NCBI GenBank assembly: GCA_963678705.1 | Contig: OY783204.1 | Location: forward strand, 28,406,759-28,470,758 | Reading direction: 5' to 3' | From: Panorpa germanica | Taxonomy: Eukaryota > Arthropoda > Insecta > Mecoptera > Panorpidae | Length of the DNA stretch: 64,000 nucleotides | Part shown: positions 45,776 to 64,000 of the stretch, in pieces | How the letters are laid out: every line of letters starts with the position of its first letter | Numbering within the stretch: position 1 is the stretch's first letter | Notes under the pieces: generated by a model | Database searches by the model: none | The model's input: the letters and a program-made list of their open reading frames with translations, nothing else | What the model was told of the DNA's origin: nothing | Translations under genes and position numbers: made by a program

Positions 45776-46883
45776 AATACCCCTTCGACGTCTTCTTTTT
45801 GTGTGTGATACGTTAATCCAACTGTGATTCCTTACAACTTCGTAGATAATTAATATCTTTTGATTAATATGATTGTGCTAGCGCTACCATTTATTAATTA
45901 CGTCATCTTAGTTAAACAAACAAAATGGCTGACATTTTAAAAGTAATAACACAATATTAAATGCATACAAATCCTAGAATAGAGAACTCACGCGACGATA
46001 CAGCAATGATACAGGCTGCTTCAGAAGAAATTAAACTCGCTGTAATCATTAGAATGTTTAGGCCACTAGCTCATGCTCATGCTCTTGTCTGGTTAATGTG
46101 TTAAACGTTTTGTATAGAGCGGGGCATTTCAAGCAATAAATCCTCACGCAAACGATTTAATATTTAACAGCGTGATGATCATATGACCGAACAACTCTAG
46201 AGATGAACAATTGTATTGTATCATCGTGTATCATTCACATTTTAAAAGAATGAATAAATAACAATTGACACTATTTAATTAATGTTTATGATTACGGACA
46301 ATTGCTTTAATAGAATAGTATTTAAATTAGTTTTAAATTAGTTACATAAGTTAAAACATTTGGATTTGATAATAATTGACGAGAAATAAAACTTTATATT
46401 GGAAGTGCTATAAAAGTTAAGAAGCACAGAGACGACAAATATTAATGATGATAAACTAAGGTACATGAATGCCTTAAAAGATATACGCAGTGATTCTAGT
46501 GGGATTTCTAAAGAGCGAGGCGCGAGATTCAAATACAATTTATAGTAATGAATTTTTCTACTTGGGTTGTTGCGCGAAAATGCGAGGCCCCTATAAGAGC
46601 GAGGTCCCGGGCGGTTGTCCTGCCTTCCACCCCCTAAGGCCGCCTCTGTCCGTCAGCTTTTGATATTTATAAAAATAAAAAAAGTCAATAGTGTATGATG
46701 AATCTTGCACAGTGATTGGATCACAAAAGCATCATCATCATCAAGACGCTAGAGTCTATAAGAGCTTTATTGCTTCAATTTTAAGCTTCATATTGTCTGA
46801 AACGGATAAAAAACATCTCAAAGTAGGTAGCTGCTCTTACCCCATTTTTGTGAAAAAATAAGTATGCCTAAATTTGAGGTGCA
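45776..46883. other. gene-free stretch with a GC-rich repeat-like block
   Basis: At about 46570-46660 a GC-rich block (GCGAGGCCCCTATAAGAGCG, then GGTCCCGGGCGGTTGTCC) stands out from the flanks and looks like the end of a repeat, but I could not find its other end. No gene was recognised. Confidence 0.4.
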
Positions 46884-47520
46884 ATGGGCTTGTGTCCTCA
46901 TTTTTTAGTGGTCGATTTTTCAATTGTTGATTGAAATTGATGTTAATAAAAGTGTATTGGCGTGTCTATTTTATTAAATATCTAAATTTTGACGGAGATA
47001 TAGCTAATAAAAATTTGAATTGTAGTTTTAGCGCTAGAAATGGTCGCCCATATTTGTATGACGTGAAATGCATTTTAACGTCAATTATTTGTTGAGTAGG
47101 TCAGTGCTGTGGTAATGTTTTGTAGCTGTTGGTACTCAAACAATCAAGTCAAGTGAAAGAATAATAAGTTTTTATTTTATTTAACCCTGCTAAGGCAGAC
47201 GTAATATTGAAATTTTATTATTCCTTGAAATAGCTGTAAATAATATTTGATATTTTGATATATAAACACATATAGCAGAGATTTATGAGCTGTAAGGTTG
47301 GTAACCTTACGCAAGGATTGTGATGTCACATGCACTTGGAATTTGTACAACGTTGAATCCCTTTAATAATTAAAGAGACAAAATGACTTTTTTAATTGTT
47401 ATTATCTCTTAACATATAAGGAGTTATTAAAAAATAATTGAACATTTGAGGTTCTAGTAACCAACTTTATCAATATATAGTACACTTTTATAGAAATTAA
47501 GACATAGGACACAAGCCCAT
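46884..47520 (-). mobile_element. MITE family 1, full-length copy
   Basis: This 637-bp copy has perfect ATGGGCTTGTGTCC/GGACACAAGCCCAT ends and contains every segment seen in the others, so it serves as the family reference. It is in the opposite orientation to 10783-11342. The immediate flanks CA and TG extend the palindrome. There is no coding frame. Confidence 0.92.
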
Positions 47521-48195
47521 TGGTGTAACTCCTTCAATAACCACAAAAAAAATTAATTAGAGAAACCAGCATAATAGATTCTGCTAAATAATCAAGTGAT
47601 ATACTTCCCATAGTGTACGTACACGCCAGGGTACAAGCAGATATTTCTTGTATTTCAAACCAGCCTATATTTAAATATGTCTCTAAAATCATAAAACTCA
47701 TACATTTACAAATGAAACTAACGCTGATCTCGCTGTACCACACCACAGAGATCTTAATTTGAACTAGTGTAAGTGCAGAGTATGTATATAGAGTTCTTTT
47801 AAAAGTAGGGTTAAGTCAGTTTACTACCATCTCTTTATATGTATTAGTACAAGCTTTACCCGTGAAGATAGCGTTGTGTTCGAATTAATGCTGAATTAAC
47901 TTAGACTGAAGTCAAGTGTTTAAAAAGAATAAACTTTTTTAAAGTTTAGTATTCGAAAAACGTCCCGATGAACCACATGTCAAGTTTGGTTCTAAATATT
48001 ACTAAAAACGTGTAAATATAAGTAATCTAATGTTTTTATTATAACATATTTAATATTACAATGTAAATATACAAAGTGAAGAAATTGCTAATGAAAATTA
48101 TGTTCTTAAAATAATAAAATCAGTGAATATATTATGGTTATTTGTATCAAATTTGTGTTAAAAATGTGTTATTTGTTATAAATAAGTGTTAATCA
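47521..48195 (+). promoter_or_regulatory. ZCCHC24 upstream region
   Basis: AT-rich sequence between a family-1 MITE and the ZCCHC24 ATG. It must contain the promoter or a 5' leader, but I cannot place a transcription start or a clear TATA box. Confidence 0.35.
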
Positions 48196-54629
<6,434 letters not shown>

Positions 54630-55399
54630 TATAAACCCAATAAAATCATACCAAAGTATTAACCAAAGTTTATCCAACCAAAAACGTAAATTGAGGTTAT
54701 GTTATAACCTCAAAAATTAGTTTACTGCTTTTAATTCTTATACGAATTATATAATATATATTTTGATGTTGTCAATAATTTTATATATATTGAAGTTAAT
54801 TATTATTGATTAAAATAATTACAGTCTGCCAACTTAAAGACTTATTTATAATTTTAAAAAAGCTAAACTATAAAATATTTAATGTTTTATTTTTAAAAAT
54901 AAGTCTAAATAAAACAGATATAGAATATGCAGGTGCTAGTTAAAAATACTTTATATTTTTTACTGTTAACATTTAAACAGAAACTAAAAATATATTTTAA
55001 CTGCTAGAAGTTGAAATGTAGATAACTTCTCCAGTGTGATATATTTAAAGTTATAATTGATCGGTATATTTTGTAATTTTGTAGCACTCTTTAGCGAAAA
55101 TGGGGAAGCAAATCTATAATATATGCTCTGCGCTACCTATACCAAACATCGTCGATAGAACGCCGACTAGGACATTTACGATTGGTATTTAAAAAAAATA
55201 TTTTTTTAGAACCATCACACATCATACAGATAAATGGTTTTCGTGATTTTTAATTTGTTATCCTGCAGAGATATATTGCTGAAAGCAAGATTTGCCAAAG
55301 TTATTCTTTCTAAAGTAAAAAAACGATGACGTGTCACATTTATAGGTTAAATATAAAACTATAGTGATATAACCTAAAAATACAATAATTTAGCTTAGA
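54630..55399. other. region downstream of ZCCHC24
   Basis: AT-rich 3' untranslated and flanking DNA with the AATAAA at 54639 and another near 54907. No gene was seen. Confidence 0.5.
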
Positions 55400-56098
55400 G
55401 GGGTAAGGTTTCAATTTTTTTTTTAAATTTCTTTTTTATTTATATGTATTATTGCACAACATATTAAGTTTATTGTGTAAAAATTTGAAGTCGATTGGAG
55501 TAAAACTGTCGGAGATATAGAGATTTAAGTCTTCACCTCTCTGGTCTGCTTTCGTGTTACTTTGAAACTTTTAAATGCAGTTTCTCACACATAGCTTTTT
55601 CAGAGTCGGTGCCCTCTCTAGCTCAAAATCTACTGGACCGATTCTTTAGAAAATTTGCACACTCTTCCTTTAATGCCGAGGTAACGCTGTTGAGTTTTTT
55701 AATTTTTTTTATGAAAAATAGATTTTAGATTTTTTTCATGAAAAATCGGTATTTTGACTTTTAAGTGCTGTAAAAAATTGAAAAATCAATAAAAAAAGAA
55801 AAACTCTACAGCGTTACCTGCAGAAACTTATCAACTAATGAAATCATTTTGGTTTTTCGATTTCAGAAAATCCAGTGATAAGTTATGAGTGGCACTGCAA
55901 TGTTACTTTTTTTTGTGACGTCTGCGGAGATTTGTTGTCAATGCCTCATTTCTTGATATTTATTTATGAAAATTTCACAAAGTATTCTTCAAATATCATT
56001 TTATCATGTCGTAGTTACAGAAATAATTATATATTAACTATGTCGTCAAAAGTCATTATCGAAAATATGCTTCTTTTTTATCATTTTGACCTTACCCC
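55400..56098 (+). mobile_element. about 700-bp inverted-repeat element, copy 2
   Basis: The ends GGGGTAAGGT (55400-55409) and ACCTTACCCC (56089-56098) are perfect inverted repeats. The whole 699 bp matches 13898-14601 in reverse complement. An open frame at about 55875-56110 (SMPHFLIFIYENFTKYSSN) is kept in both copies. It is too short for a transposase and has no known domain, so the element is probably non-autonomous. Confidence 0.85.
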
Positions 56099-56696
56099 CT
56101 CCCCTCTAAAGAATCGAACAAAGAAATAAATACCTAATTTTTACAGAATATTAACAAAAGTTGGGTTAATAAAATATACGCTATGCAATGTTATACATAC
56201 TCTTATATATTTTTAGTGTGGTTAACTTTTTGTATAACAGAAATATAATAATGTAAAGCACCAGCACCAGAGGTCTATAAATAGAGCCACACATGGCTAA
56301 AGTATAGTGAACGCAAGGTAGGGAAACAAGGGGTCTACAAGCAATAACAAAAACTAAAAATGAATTTAGACATTTCCAAGTAAGCTCTCGCAACTCGCAC
56401 AAAACTGATTCTACTGAAAATAACAGAAAGATAAATTAAAAATACATTCAAGAAATTTTGACAAAAATATAATTAATTTTTATTTTATAAAGGAAATTAC
56501 GAAATGTATTTATGTCATCAAGAATTTTCTAATAAGTAGTTTCATTTTAAGTTATTAAAAAAGACATTTTTATTTTTAAAAAAATGTAAAGTTTGTGAAT
56601 ATGTATTTCAATACAAAGCGATAATTTTACGATTAAAATTTCTCGTGTCTCGTGTCGTAAAATCTCTGCTGTGTCTTTTTTGGCAGCGGTATTAGA
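56099..56696. other. gene-free stretch
   Basis: No gene or element was recognised. Confidence 0.5.
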
Positions 56697-57270
56697 ATGG
56701 GCTTGTGTCCTATGTCATGATTTCTATAAAAGTGTACTATATATTGATAAAGTGGGTTACTAGAACCTCAAATGTTCAATTATGTTTTAATAACTCCTTA
56801 TATGTTAAGAGATATTAACAATTAAAAAAGTCATTTTGTCTCTTTAATTATTAAAGGGATTCAACATTGTACACATTCCAAATGCATGTGACATCACAGC
56901 CGCTGCCAACCTTACAGCTCATAAATATCTGCTATATGTATTTATATATCAAAATATTAAATATTATTTACAGCTATTTCAAGGAATAATAAAATTTCAA
57001 TATTATGTCTGCCTTAACAGGGTTAAATAAAATAAAAAAATATTATTCTTTGATTTGACTTGATTATTTGACTACCAACAGCTACAAAACATTACCACAG
57101 CACTGACCTACTCAACAAATAACTGACGTGCATTTCACGTCATTCAAATATGGCCGACCATTTCTAGCGCTAAAACTGCAATTCAAACTTTTAATTGCTA
57201 TCTCCATAAATAGTTAATAAAATAGACAGGCCAATACACATTTATTAACATCAATTTCAATCAACATTGA
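56697..57270 (+). mobile_element. MITE family 1, 3'-truncated copy
   Basis: It starts with an intact ATGGGCTTGTGTCC and follows the full-length copy closely. Similarity is lost after TCAATTTCAATCAACA, so the right terminal repeat is missing. Confidence 0.85.
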
Positions 57271-57657
57271 TATAAAATTTTACGTAAACAATAATTATTC
57301 TTAATAAAATGTAACATGCTTGTAAAAGTGTTACATGAATATTACATATAATATTAAACGATTTCGTTATCGATCACGACAAAATAAAATAGATTATAAC
57401 AAATTGAATTGGAATATATGACAAATAATGAAATGCAGTAGTAGCAGGCTCGTCGTCCGTATGTTTGGCCGGTACCGTTGCCAAAAACCTACATACCAGC
57501 AACCGAAATCAAAATAGATCTCCAACAACATAGAAAACAACGCACAGCAGGAGAAAATGAAATTGAAATATACTCGTATATTTATTTAGAAAAATATAGA
57601 ATCATTTATATTATCAAAGTAATCACTGAATGTGGCAAATTGGCGAAAAAGCTGATA
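57271..57657. other. gene-free stretch
   Basis: No gene was recognised between two family-1 copies. Confidence 0.45.
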
Positions 57658-58070
57658 AATAGTCGATTTTTCAAATGATGTTAATAAATGTATATCGGCG
57701 TTTTTATTTTAATAAATATCTAAATGTTAAAGAAGATATAGTAATTCAAAATTCGAATTGTAGTTTTAGCGCTACAGATGTCGGCCATATTTATGACGTA
57801 ACATGTCTGTACTATTAACGGTAGGTCAGTTATTTCTTCTATGAATTAAAGAATATCTCTTTTACGCTCTGTTGTATAAGAGAGATAACAACTTAGCGGA
57901 CGTAATGACACAAGTCTTGGAATGTTCTATAACGTTGAATCTCTTTTATAATTAAAGGGACAAAATGACTTTTTTAATTGTTAATATCTCCTAACATATA
58001 AGGAGTTATTAAAAAATAATAGACATTTGCGGTTCTAGTAACCACCTTTTATAGAAATTAAGACTCATTC
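57658..58070 (-). mobile_element. diverged MITE family 1 copy with central hairpin
   Basis: In reverse orientation it follows family 1 at both ends (AGTCGATTTTTCAAATGATG; TATAGAAATTAAGACTCATT). Its centre carries a stem-loop at 57854-57885, ATCTCTTTT...AAGAGAGAT around CTCTGTTGTAT. The same stem-loop is found at 59827-59858 and 63343-63374. Confidence 0.7.
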
Positions 58071-58086
58071 TGATATTTTCAGCCTT

Positions 58087-58240
58087 CATCTTGAAAAAAT
58101 GGCGGCAAAAACGATTTCTTGCAATATCTTTTTACGAATGGGTCCAAGATAGAAATAGTTATTATCAATATGATAGAGGACTCAATTTTCTTGTAGGTTT
58201 TAAAGAAGGTATTTCACTACTGCGCCATTTTTTCAAGATG
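58087..58240. mobile_element. foldback element with CATCTTGAAAAAATGGCG ends
   Basis: CATCTTGAAAAAATGGCG at the left is exactly inverted as CGCCATTTTTTCAAGATG at the right, enclosing about 118 bp. The same terminal motif occurs once more at about 61236-61253 without a clear partner. Confidence 0.8.
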
Positions 58241-58771
58241 GAGGACTAAATCATTGCTGGTAAATAAAATATTCAGAATTAGCACGCGCAAATTAGTCCA
58301 AAAATTTATGAACCGTAATTTGCCGCATTTAGTATTAATTCTGGAAGGTTCAAAACCTTGTCTAGCACATCAAATCCCCATATATTAAGTGGGGTATAAT
58401 CTAAATAGCAGTTAAACCTGCTAAACCTATTTTATTAATATTAATGCGTTTTTTTAATAATAACTAATACTGGTCACAAAGAATTTTATTAATTTGTATA
58501 AATTTGATGTCTTCATTTTATCTTTTAAGATTTTTATATAAAATATTTAATTTACAAGTTTCTATATATGTATATGTTATGCTCTTTTGCTTATAAGCTT
58601 TTTATATTTTATGTGCAGCATAAATGAACGATTCCAGGCCAAACAGGACTAGAATGCATCACTTATTTTCAGAATGTATTTTGATTCATCTCTCGTATTT
58701 GGCTAGGAATCCTTCACATGTTTGCTTAATTTAACGTTTTATTATAAAATATAGTCTATTTAAATACAGGC
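58241..58771. other. gene-free stretch
   Basis: No gene or element was recognised. Confidence 0.45.
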
Positions 58772-58909
58772 CTCATTTTGTAACTTTTTCTCTGACGTCA
58801 CGTGTCGTGAATTCGATTAGTGTGATATTCATTTCTTTATCTTCACTATAATTTTAGTTGCACTAGCCCAATTCATGATGCATTACGTCAGATAAAAAGT
58901 ACCATAACT
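58772..58909. mobile_element. foldback element family 5
   Basis: The left arm (TTTTGTAACTTTTTCTCTGA, then GAATTCGATTAGTG) and the right arm (CACTAGCCCAATTC, then ACGTCAGATAAAAAGT) are imperfect inverted repeats of about 50 bp. A single left arm occurs at 13233-13330. Confidence 0.7.
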
Positions 58910-59002
58910 GATAACACATATAAAGTTCTTATAACACCGATCGACTGTAGTATATCACTTTTATTTGAATTAATTAGTTATTTCCTTTTTTAAAATATAT
59001 TC

Positions 59003-59256
59003 ATATTCTAAGAAATTGATAAGTGTTATCAGTTATTGATTAGATATAAGTTTTTTCAATTGTTTATTAATAAGTAATCAAATAATAATCTGAGGCTGAA
59101 TCAAAAAAGGTGCGAAATATTGATGCATGTATTTTTGTTGTTAAACAAAAAAATTAAACAATAAAAAGTATATTTTATATTAAGAATATTATCTATCATG
59201 TTAAGAAATGTACTTATTAAACGCTGTAATGAATTTAATCTTATTTACAAATTGCA
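59003..59256 (+). repeat. 254-bp direct repeat, left copy
   Basis: This block reappears at 62560-62813 in the same orientation with only about two mismatches seen by eye. Sequence outside the block, on both sides, is also related but carries many gaps and changes. The pair brackets the MADF-3CxxC gene. Confidence 0.9.
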
Positions 59257-59719
59257 TTTATCAATTTGCAAATTGTAAATATTTTAATAAAATAAATATT
59301 ATAATCATTAAGTTTTCAATATAACTCAATGTGAACTAATAGCGAACCCACTGTGAAGTAAGTTCGTTATTTGAATTCTTTACGAACTACATACGAATTC
59401 GTTATCTTTAAATTAAAATATTTTCGTCGCGAAAAAAAAAATATTTCCGTAACTGTTGCACCTACCTTGCGACGTATATTATCTCATGAACTATAAGAGA
59501 TGTAATGTTGAAATTTAAAATGTAGGTAATAGAATATGCCCTCTATATAATTCAATAATTGTTTTTTGTTCAAGGGTCATTAGGGTCATTTTTACAACTC
59601 CAAAAAAGGCTTTTTTAAAGAAAAAATTTTTTTAAAGAAATATTTGTACATAGAATTTCTTGTTGATTCCATATCTGGCAACCATTTTGAAATCGGTTCA
59701 TAATTTGGTCTATAAAATG

Positions 59720-59960
59720 CCGCGACGGCGAAAATGTGTATTCTTTGTTCACAACAATCATAAAACTTTTTAGGTTGCACGAGCCAGCTGTAAGTAGTTG
59801 ATGACGCATCACTGACATTGTCATACATCTCTTTTGCCCTCTGTTGTATAAAAGAGATTGCTATTTTTTGTGATTTATTTTTAATATCTAGAAGTTGACG
59901 GATTTAAATTTGAATCTGAAATTCAATGAAAGTATATTTATTTTCTAATCAAACACATGA
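59720..59960. repeat. fragment shared with 63.24-63.38 kb, with central hairpin
   Basis: TTCTTTGTTCACAACAATCA, GGTTGCACGAG and CACTGACATTGTCAT occur in the same order at 63250-63340. The stem-loop ATCTCTTTT...AAAAGAGAT is at 59827-59858. It belongs to the diverged branch of family 1. Confidence 0.65.
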
Positions 59961-59969
59961 TATAGGATT

Positions 59970-60085
59970 AAATGATAGTGAACAGTTTGGAGAACTTGGA
60001 CCAGGTCTTGATAGAACAGGTTTTCACCTGCTACTGATTTGTGTCCTTTACGCCCCAAAAAAGGACATTTAATTCGGACTATGTT
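59970..60085 (+). pseudogene. decayed copy of ZCCHC24 exon 2
   Basis: GAACAGTTTGGAGAACTTGG at 59980 matches the ZCCHC24 exon 2 sequence at about 52720, followed by a 15-base deletion, a frameshift and then recognisable remains of the zinc knuckle (TGTGTCCTTTACG and AAAAGGACATTTAATTCGGA). In the original frame the second and third zinc-binding cysteines are replaced and no acceptor or donor is evident. This is the dead first part of the partial ZCCHC24 duplicate whose later exons form the gene at 60182-62149. Confidence 0.8.
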
Positions 60086-60092
60086 GTAATTA

Positions 60093-60099
60093 TATAAAA
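60093..60099 (+). promoter_or_regulatory. TATA-like box before the MADF-3CxxC gene
   Basis: TATAAAA lies 83 bases upstream of the ATG at 60182, immediately after the decayed ZCCHC24 exon. It could serve as the TATA box of the new gene. In DNA this AT-rich such a match may be chance. Confidence 0.25.
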
Positions 60100-60181
60100 T
60101 ATTTCACCTTATAATCGAAACATGCATTAGTATGTGAGTAACTTGTTCAGAGTGTCGACGTGTTATCTCTTATATCTCACC

Positions 60182-62149
<1,968 letters not shown>

Positions 62150-62559
62150 AAAATAAGTTCGCAATACAACTGTTCTAACTAAAAATTTTGTCGACCCAAG
62201 ACGCCAACCTATTTTTTTGTATTTTAAGCTCCTATTTTGTAACTGCTTGCGTTGCGTGCATTATCTTCTGATGGTTTTCAAAATCCTATGTTTTTTAAAC
62301 TAAGCTATGTATGTTTACACAAAACTAAATAAAGAGAAATTTCTTGAAATTGGCATAAGTAGCCTAATTTGTAAATTATAAGGCTTAGCAAAATCGTCAG
62401 AAATTAACAGACGTCAGATAAACAGTTGCAAAATAGGGGCTTTAGATTAGAATTTATATCCGTACCGTTGATAACGCAAATACGATGCAAAATCATTTAT
62501 CATTAACACTTAGTAAGCTGAACTTAATATATATTTTTATTTGAATTAATTCTATTTGA
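62150..62559. other. region downstream of the MADF-3CxxC gene
   Basis: 3' untranslated and flanking DNA with AATAAA at 62328-62333. No other feature was seen. Confidence 0.5.
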
Positions 62560-62813
62560 ATATTCTAAGAAATTGATAAGTGTTATCAGTTATTGATTAG
62601 ATATAAGTTTTTTCAATTGTTTATTAATCAGTAATCAAATAATAATCTGAGGCTGAATCAAAAAAGTTGCGAAATATTGATGCATGTATTTTTGTTGTTA
62701 AACAAAAAAATTAAACAATAAAAAGTATATTTTATATTAAGAATATTATCTATCATGTTAAGAAATGTACTTATTAAACGCTGTAATGAATTTAATCTTA
62801 TTTACAAATTGCA
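62560..62813 (+). repeat. 254-bp direct repeat, right copy
   Basis: The same length and orientation as 59003-59256, with about two differences. It is followed, after a TATAA-rich insertion at about 62850-62900, by diverged sequence (GCGAACTTCGTTGTTTGAAT) that also has its counterpart at 59340-59400. Confidence 0.9.
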
Positions 62814-62844
62814 CTTTTTAATTTACAAATTGTTAAGCTTTCAA

Positions 62845-62905
62845 TATAACTCAATGTTATATAATATAATATAATATATAATGTTATATAATATAAAATA
62901 TAACC
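62845..62905. repeat. (TATAA)n-type simple repeat
   Basis: Repeated TATAA/TATAATA units, including a duplicated ATGTTATATAATATAA. It is absent from the equivalent position near 59315. Confidence 0.8.
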
Positions 62906-63042
62906 AATAGCGAATTCGCTGCGAAGCGAACTTCGTTGTTTGAATTAATTACGAGCTACATACGAATTCGAATTCGTTATATGTTAATTTCCATTTCAAC
63001 CGTGAATTCACTTTTACTTACCTCATTATTTATCAGATCTCA

Positions 63043-63443
63043 ATGGGCTTGTGAACTCATTTTTTTTGGGTAGTTTTTTTTATTAATTTTGCTTGGAATA
63101 TAGGTTAGTTTTTGTATATAGGCGTTTTTATTTTTTGAAATATTTCAAAGTTGACAAACTTGTTATTTATTTAATTTTTGAATTTCAGTTTTGCCGTTTG
63201 TGTTAACTCTGCTTATGACGTCACAGAAGAATTAAATAATCGAGATTATTTTTCTTTGTTCACAACATTCATAATATAAAATTGTATAGGTTGCACGAGT
63301 TAGCTAGAAGTAGTTAATGACGTATCACTGACATTGTCATGCATCTCTTTTACACCCTGATGTATAAAAGAGATTGCTATTTACTTTAAAAAGTAACTCT
63401 CAAAATTGTTGGACATTTGAGGTTCAAACAGCCAACTTAATCT
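63043..63443 (+). mobile_element. diverged MITE family 1 copy with central hairpin
   Basis: It starts ATGGGCTTGTGAACTC, keeps family-1 order in a strongly changed form, and carries the ATCTCTTTT...AAAAGAGAT stem-loop at 63343-63374. The right end (TTTGAGGTTCAAACAGCCAA) is worn. Confidence 0.6.
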
Positions 63444-63721
63444 ACTTGATACAATCACAAATATTTATGATTACAATCTATCTAGAATCCAAACCAATTG
63501 TATTTAGCAAAGAATATAACCAATTTTCATTGAATATGTTACAATAACTTAAATTTAAAATTTTATTTGGTAAAATCATTTCTAATTAATCTTATTTATT
63601 ACGTAAATGTAGCAGATAACATTGTATTTTTATTATCAGTGTGATATATTGATATATTTGCAATAGGTTTTAAAAAGTGTCAAGATTTAGACAAATATTT
63701 TAAGAAGAAAAAATTGTACAA

Positions 63722-64000
63722 ATGTTTGAAATTAGTAAAAACAACGAGATGAATAAATTGAGTGCTAAAGATATCTTTGATAAATGTGATTATATTTGGG
63801 TTGGATTTAATTACGGGTTTAAAAAAAATTGTTTTCTATATTATGAAATAGAGGAATTAATTGGAGAACAAAAAGTAATGGTGAGAGAGAAAGAGAGCTT
63901 TGGATGGTATAACTCATCTGCCGGATTACATGCTGAGGAAAAACTACTGTGGGAGGAAGGCGACCTGGTTAAATTTCTTGAAGGAAAAGAAGATAGACGG
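63722..64000 (+). CDS. ORF running off the window, possible deaminase-like protein
   Basis: From the ATG at 63722 the frame is open for 93 codons to the window end, with no stop. Its composition is protein-like and not the AT-driven Ile/Lys/Tyr mixture of nearby frames. Residues 38-46 (FLYYEIEEL) look like a beta strand, and residues 68-76 read GLHAEEKLL. His-Ala-Glu following such a strand is the first half of the zinc and catalytic site in AID/APOBEC-type and related deaminases. The second half, a Pro-Cys-x2-Cys motif normally about 25-35 residues later, would fall just beyond the edge. I do not recognise the exact family. The ORF itself is fairly secure; the function is a tentative reading. 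Confidence 0.5.
   Translation, partial: MFEISKNNEMNKLSAKDIFDKCDYIWVGFNYGFKKNCFLYYEIEELIGEQKVMVREKESFGWYNSSAGLHAEEKLLWEEGDLVKFLEGKEDRR

Noticed and set aside
59592..59828. 78-codon minus-strand frame
   Set aside because: It overlaps the repeat fragment shared with 63.25 kb, and the frame is not kept in that copy.
60134..60181. Longer N-terminus for the MADF protein
   Set aside because: It would need a GTG start. The ATG at 60182 is in good context and sits just before the MADF domain.

Overview
The window looks like a piece of an arthropod, most probably insect, nuclear chromosome. It is strongly AT-rich by eye. Its genes are split by GT-AG introns, its proteins belong to animal families (SH2D4, CDKL2, ZCCHC24, and a MADF domain of the kind expanded in insects), and the non-coding DNA is full of short inverted-repeat transposons. 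The species cannot be named from the sequence.

Layout. 1-23.8 kb holds no gene I can support. It carries MITE copies of several families, low-complexity tracts, and a GC-richer promoter-like block near 19.6-20.0 kb. 23.82-26.20 kb (+) is a complete six-exon SH2D4-type SH2 adaptor gene. 26.74-32.53 kb (-) is a CDKL2-like protein kinase gene, tail-to-tail with SH2D4; downstream of its kinase exons lie four separate, phase-compatible exons that each end in a stop, implying alternative C-termini. 32.6-48.1 kb is gene-free: a local tandem duplication, a GC-rich island at 37.6 kb, foldback elements, a decayed non-LTR retrotransposon end and a SINE-like tRNA head. 48.20-54.63 kb (+) is a complete four-exon ZCCHC24 gene.

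The most interesting locus is 59.97-62.15 kb. It holds a DNA-level duplicate of ZCCHC24 exons 2 to 4, with introns kept. The copied exon 2 (CCHC zinc knuckle) has decayed. A MADF-domain exon with its own ATG sits between it and the copied exon 3, and the three open exons read through in phase as a 186-residue MADF + 3CxxC zinc-finger protein. Two 254-bp direct repeats differing at only about two positions flank this locus. At the right edge (63722 onward) an ORF runs off the window and contains a His-Ala-Glu motif in a setting that resembles AID/APOBEC-type deaminases; this is tentative because the second half of the active site would lie outside the window.

The genes do not form an operon or an obvious pathway. 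They are independent signalling genes (SH2 adaptor, kinase) and zinc-finger genes in a transposon-rich region. At least six families of short inverted-repeat elements are shared across the window, several of them inside introns.
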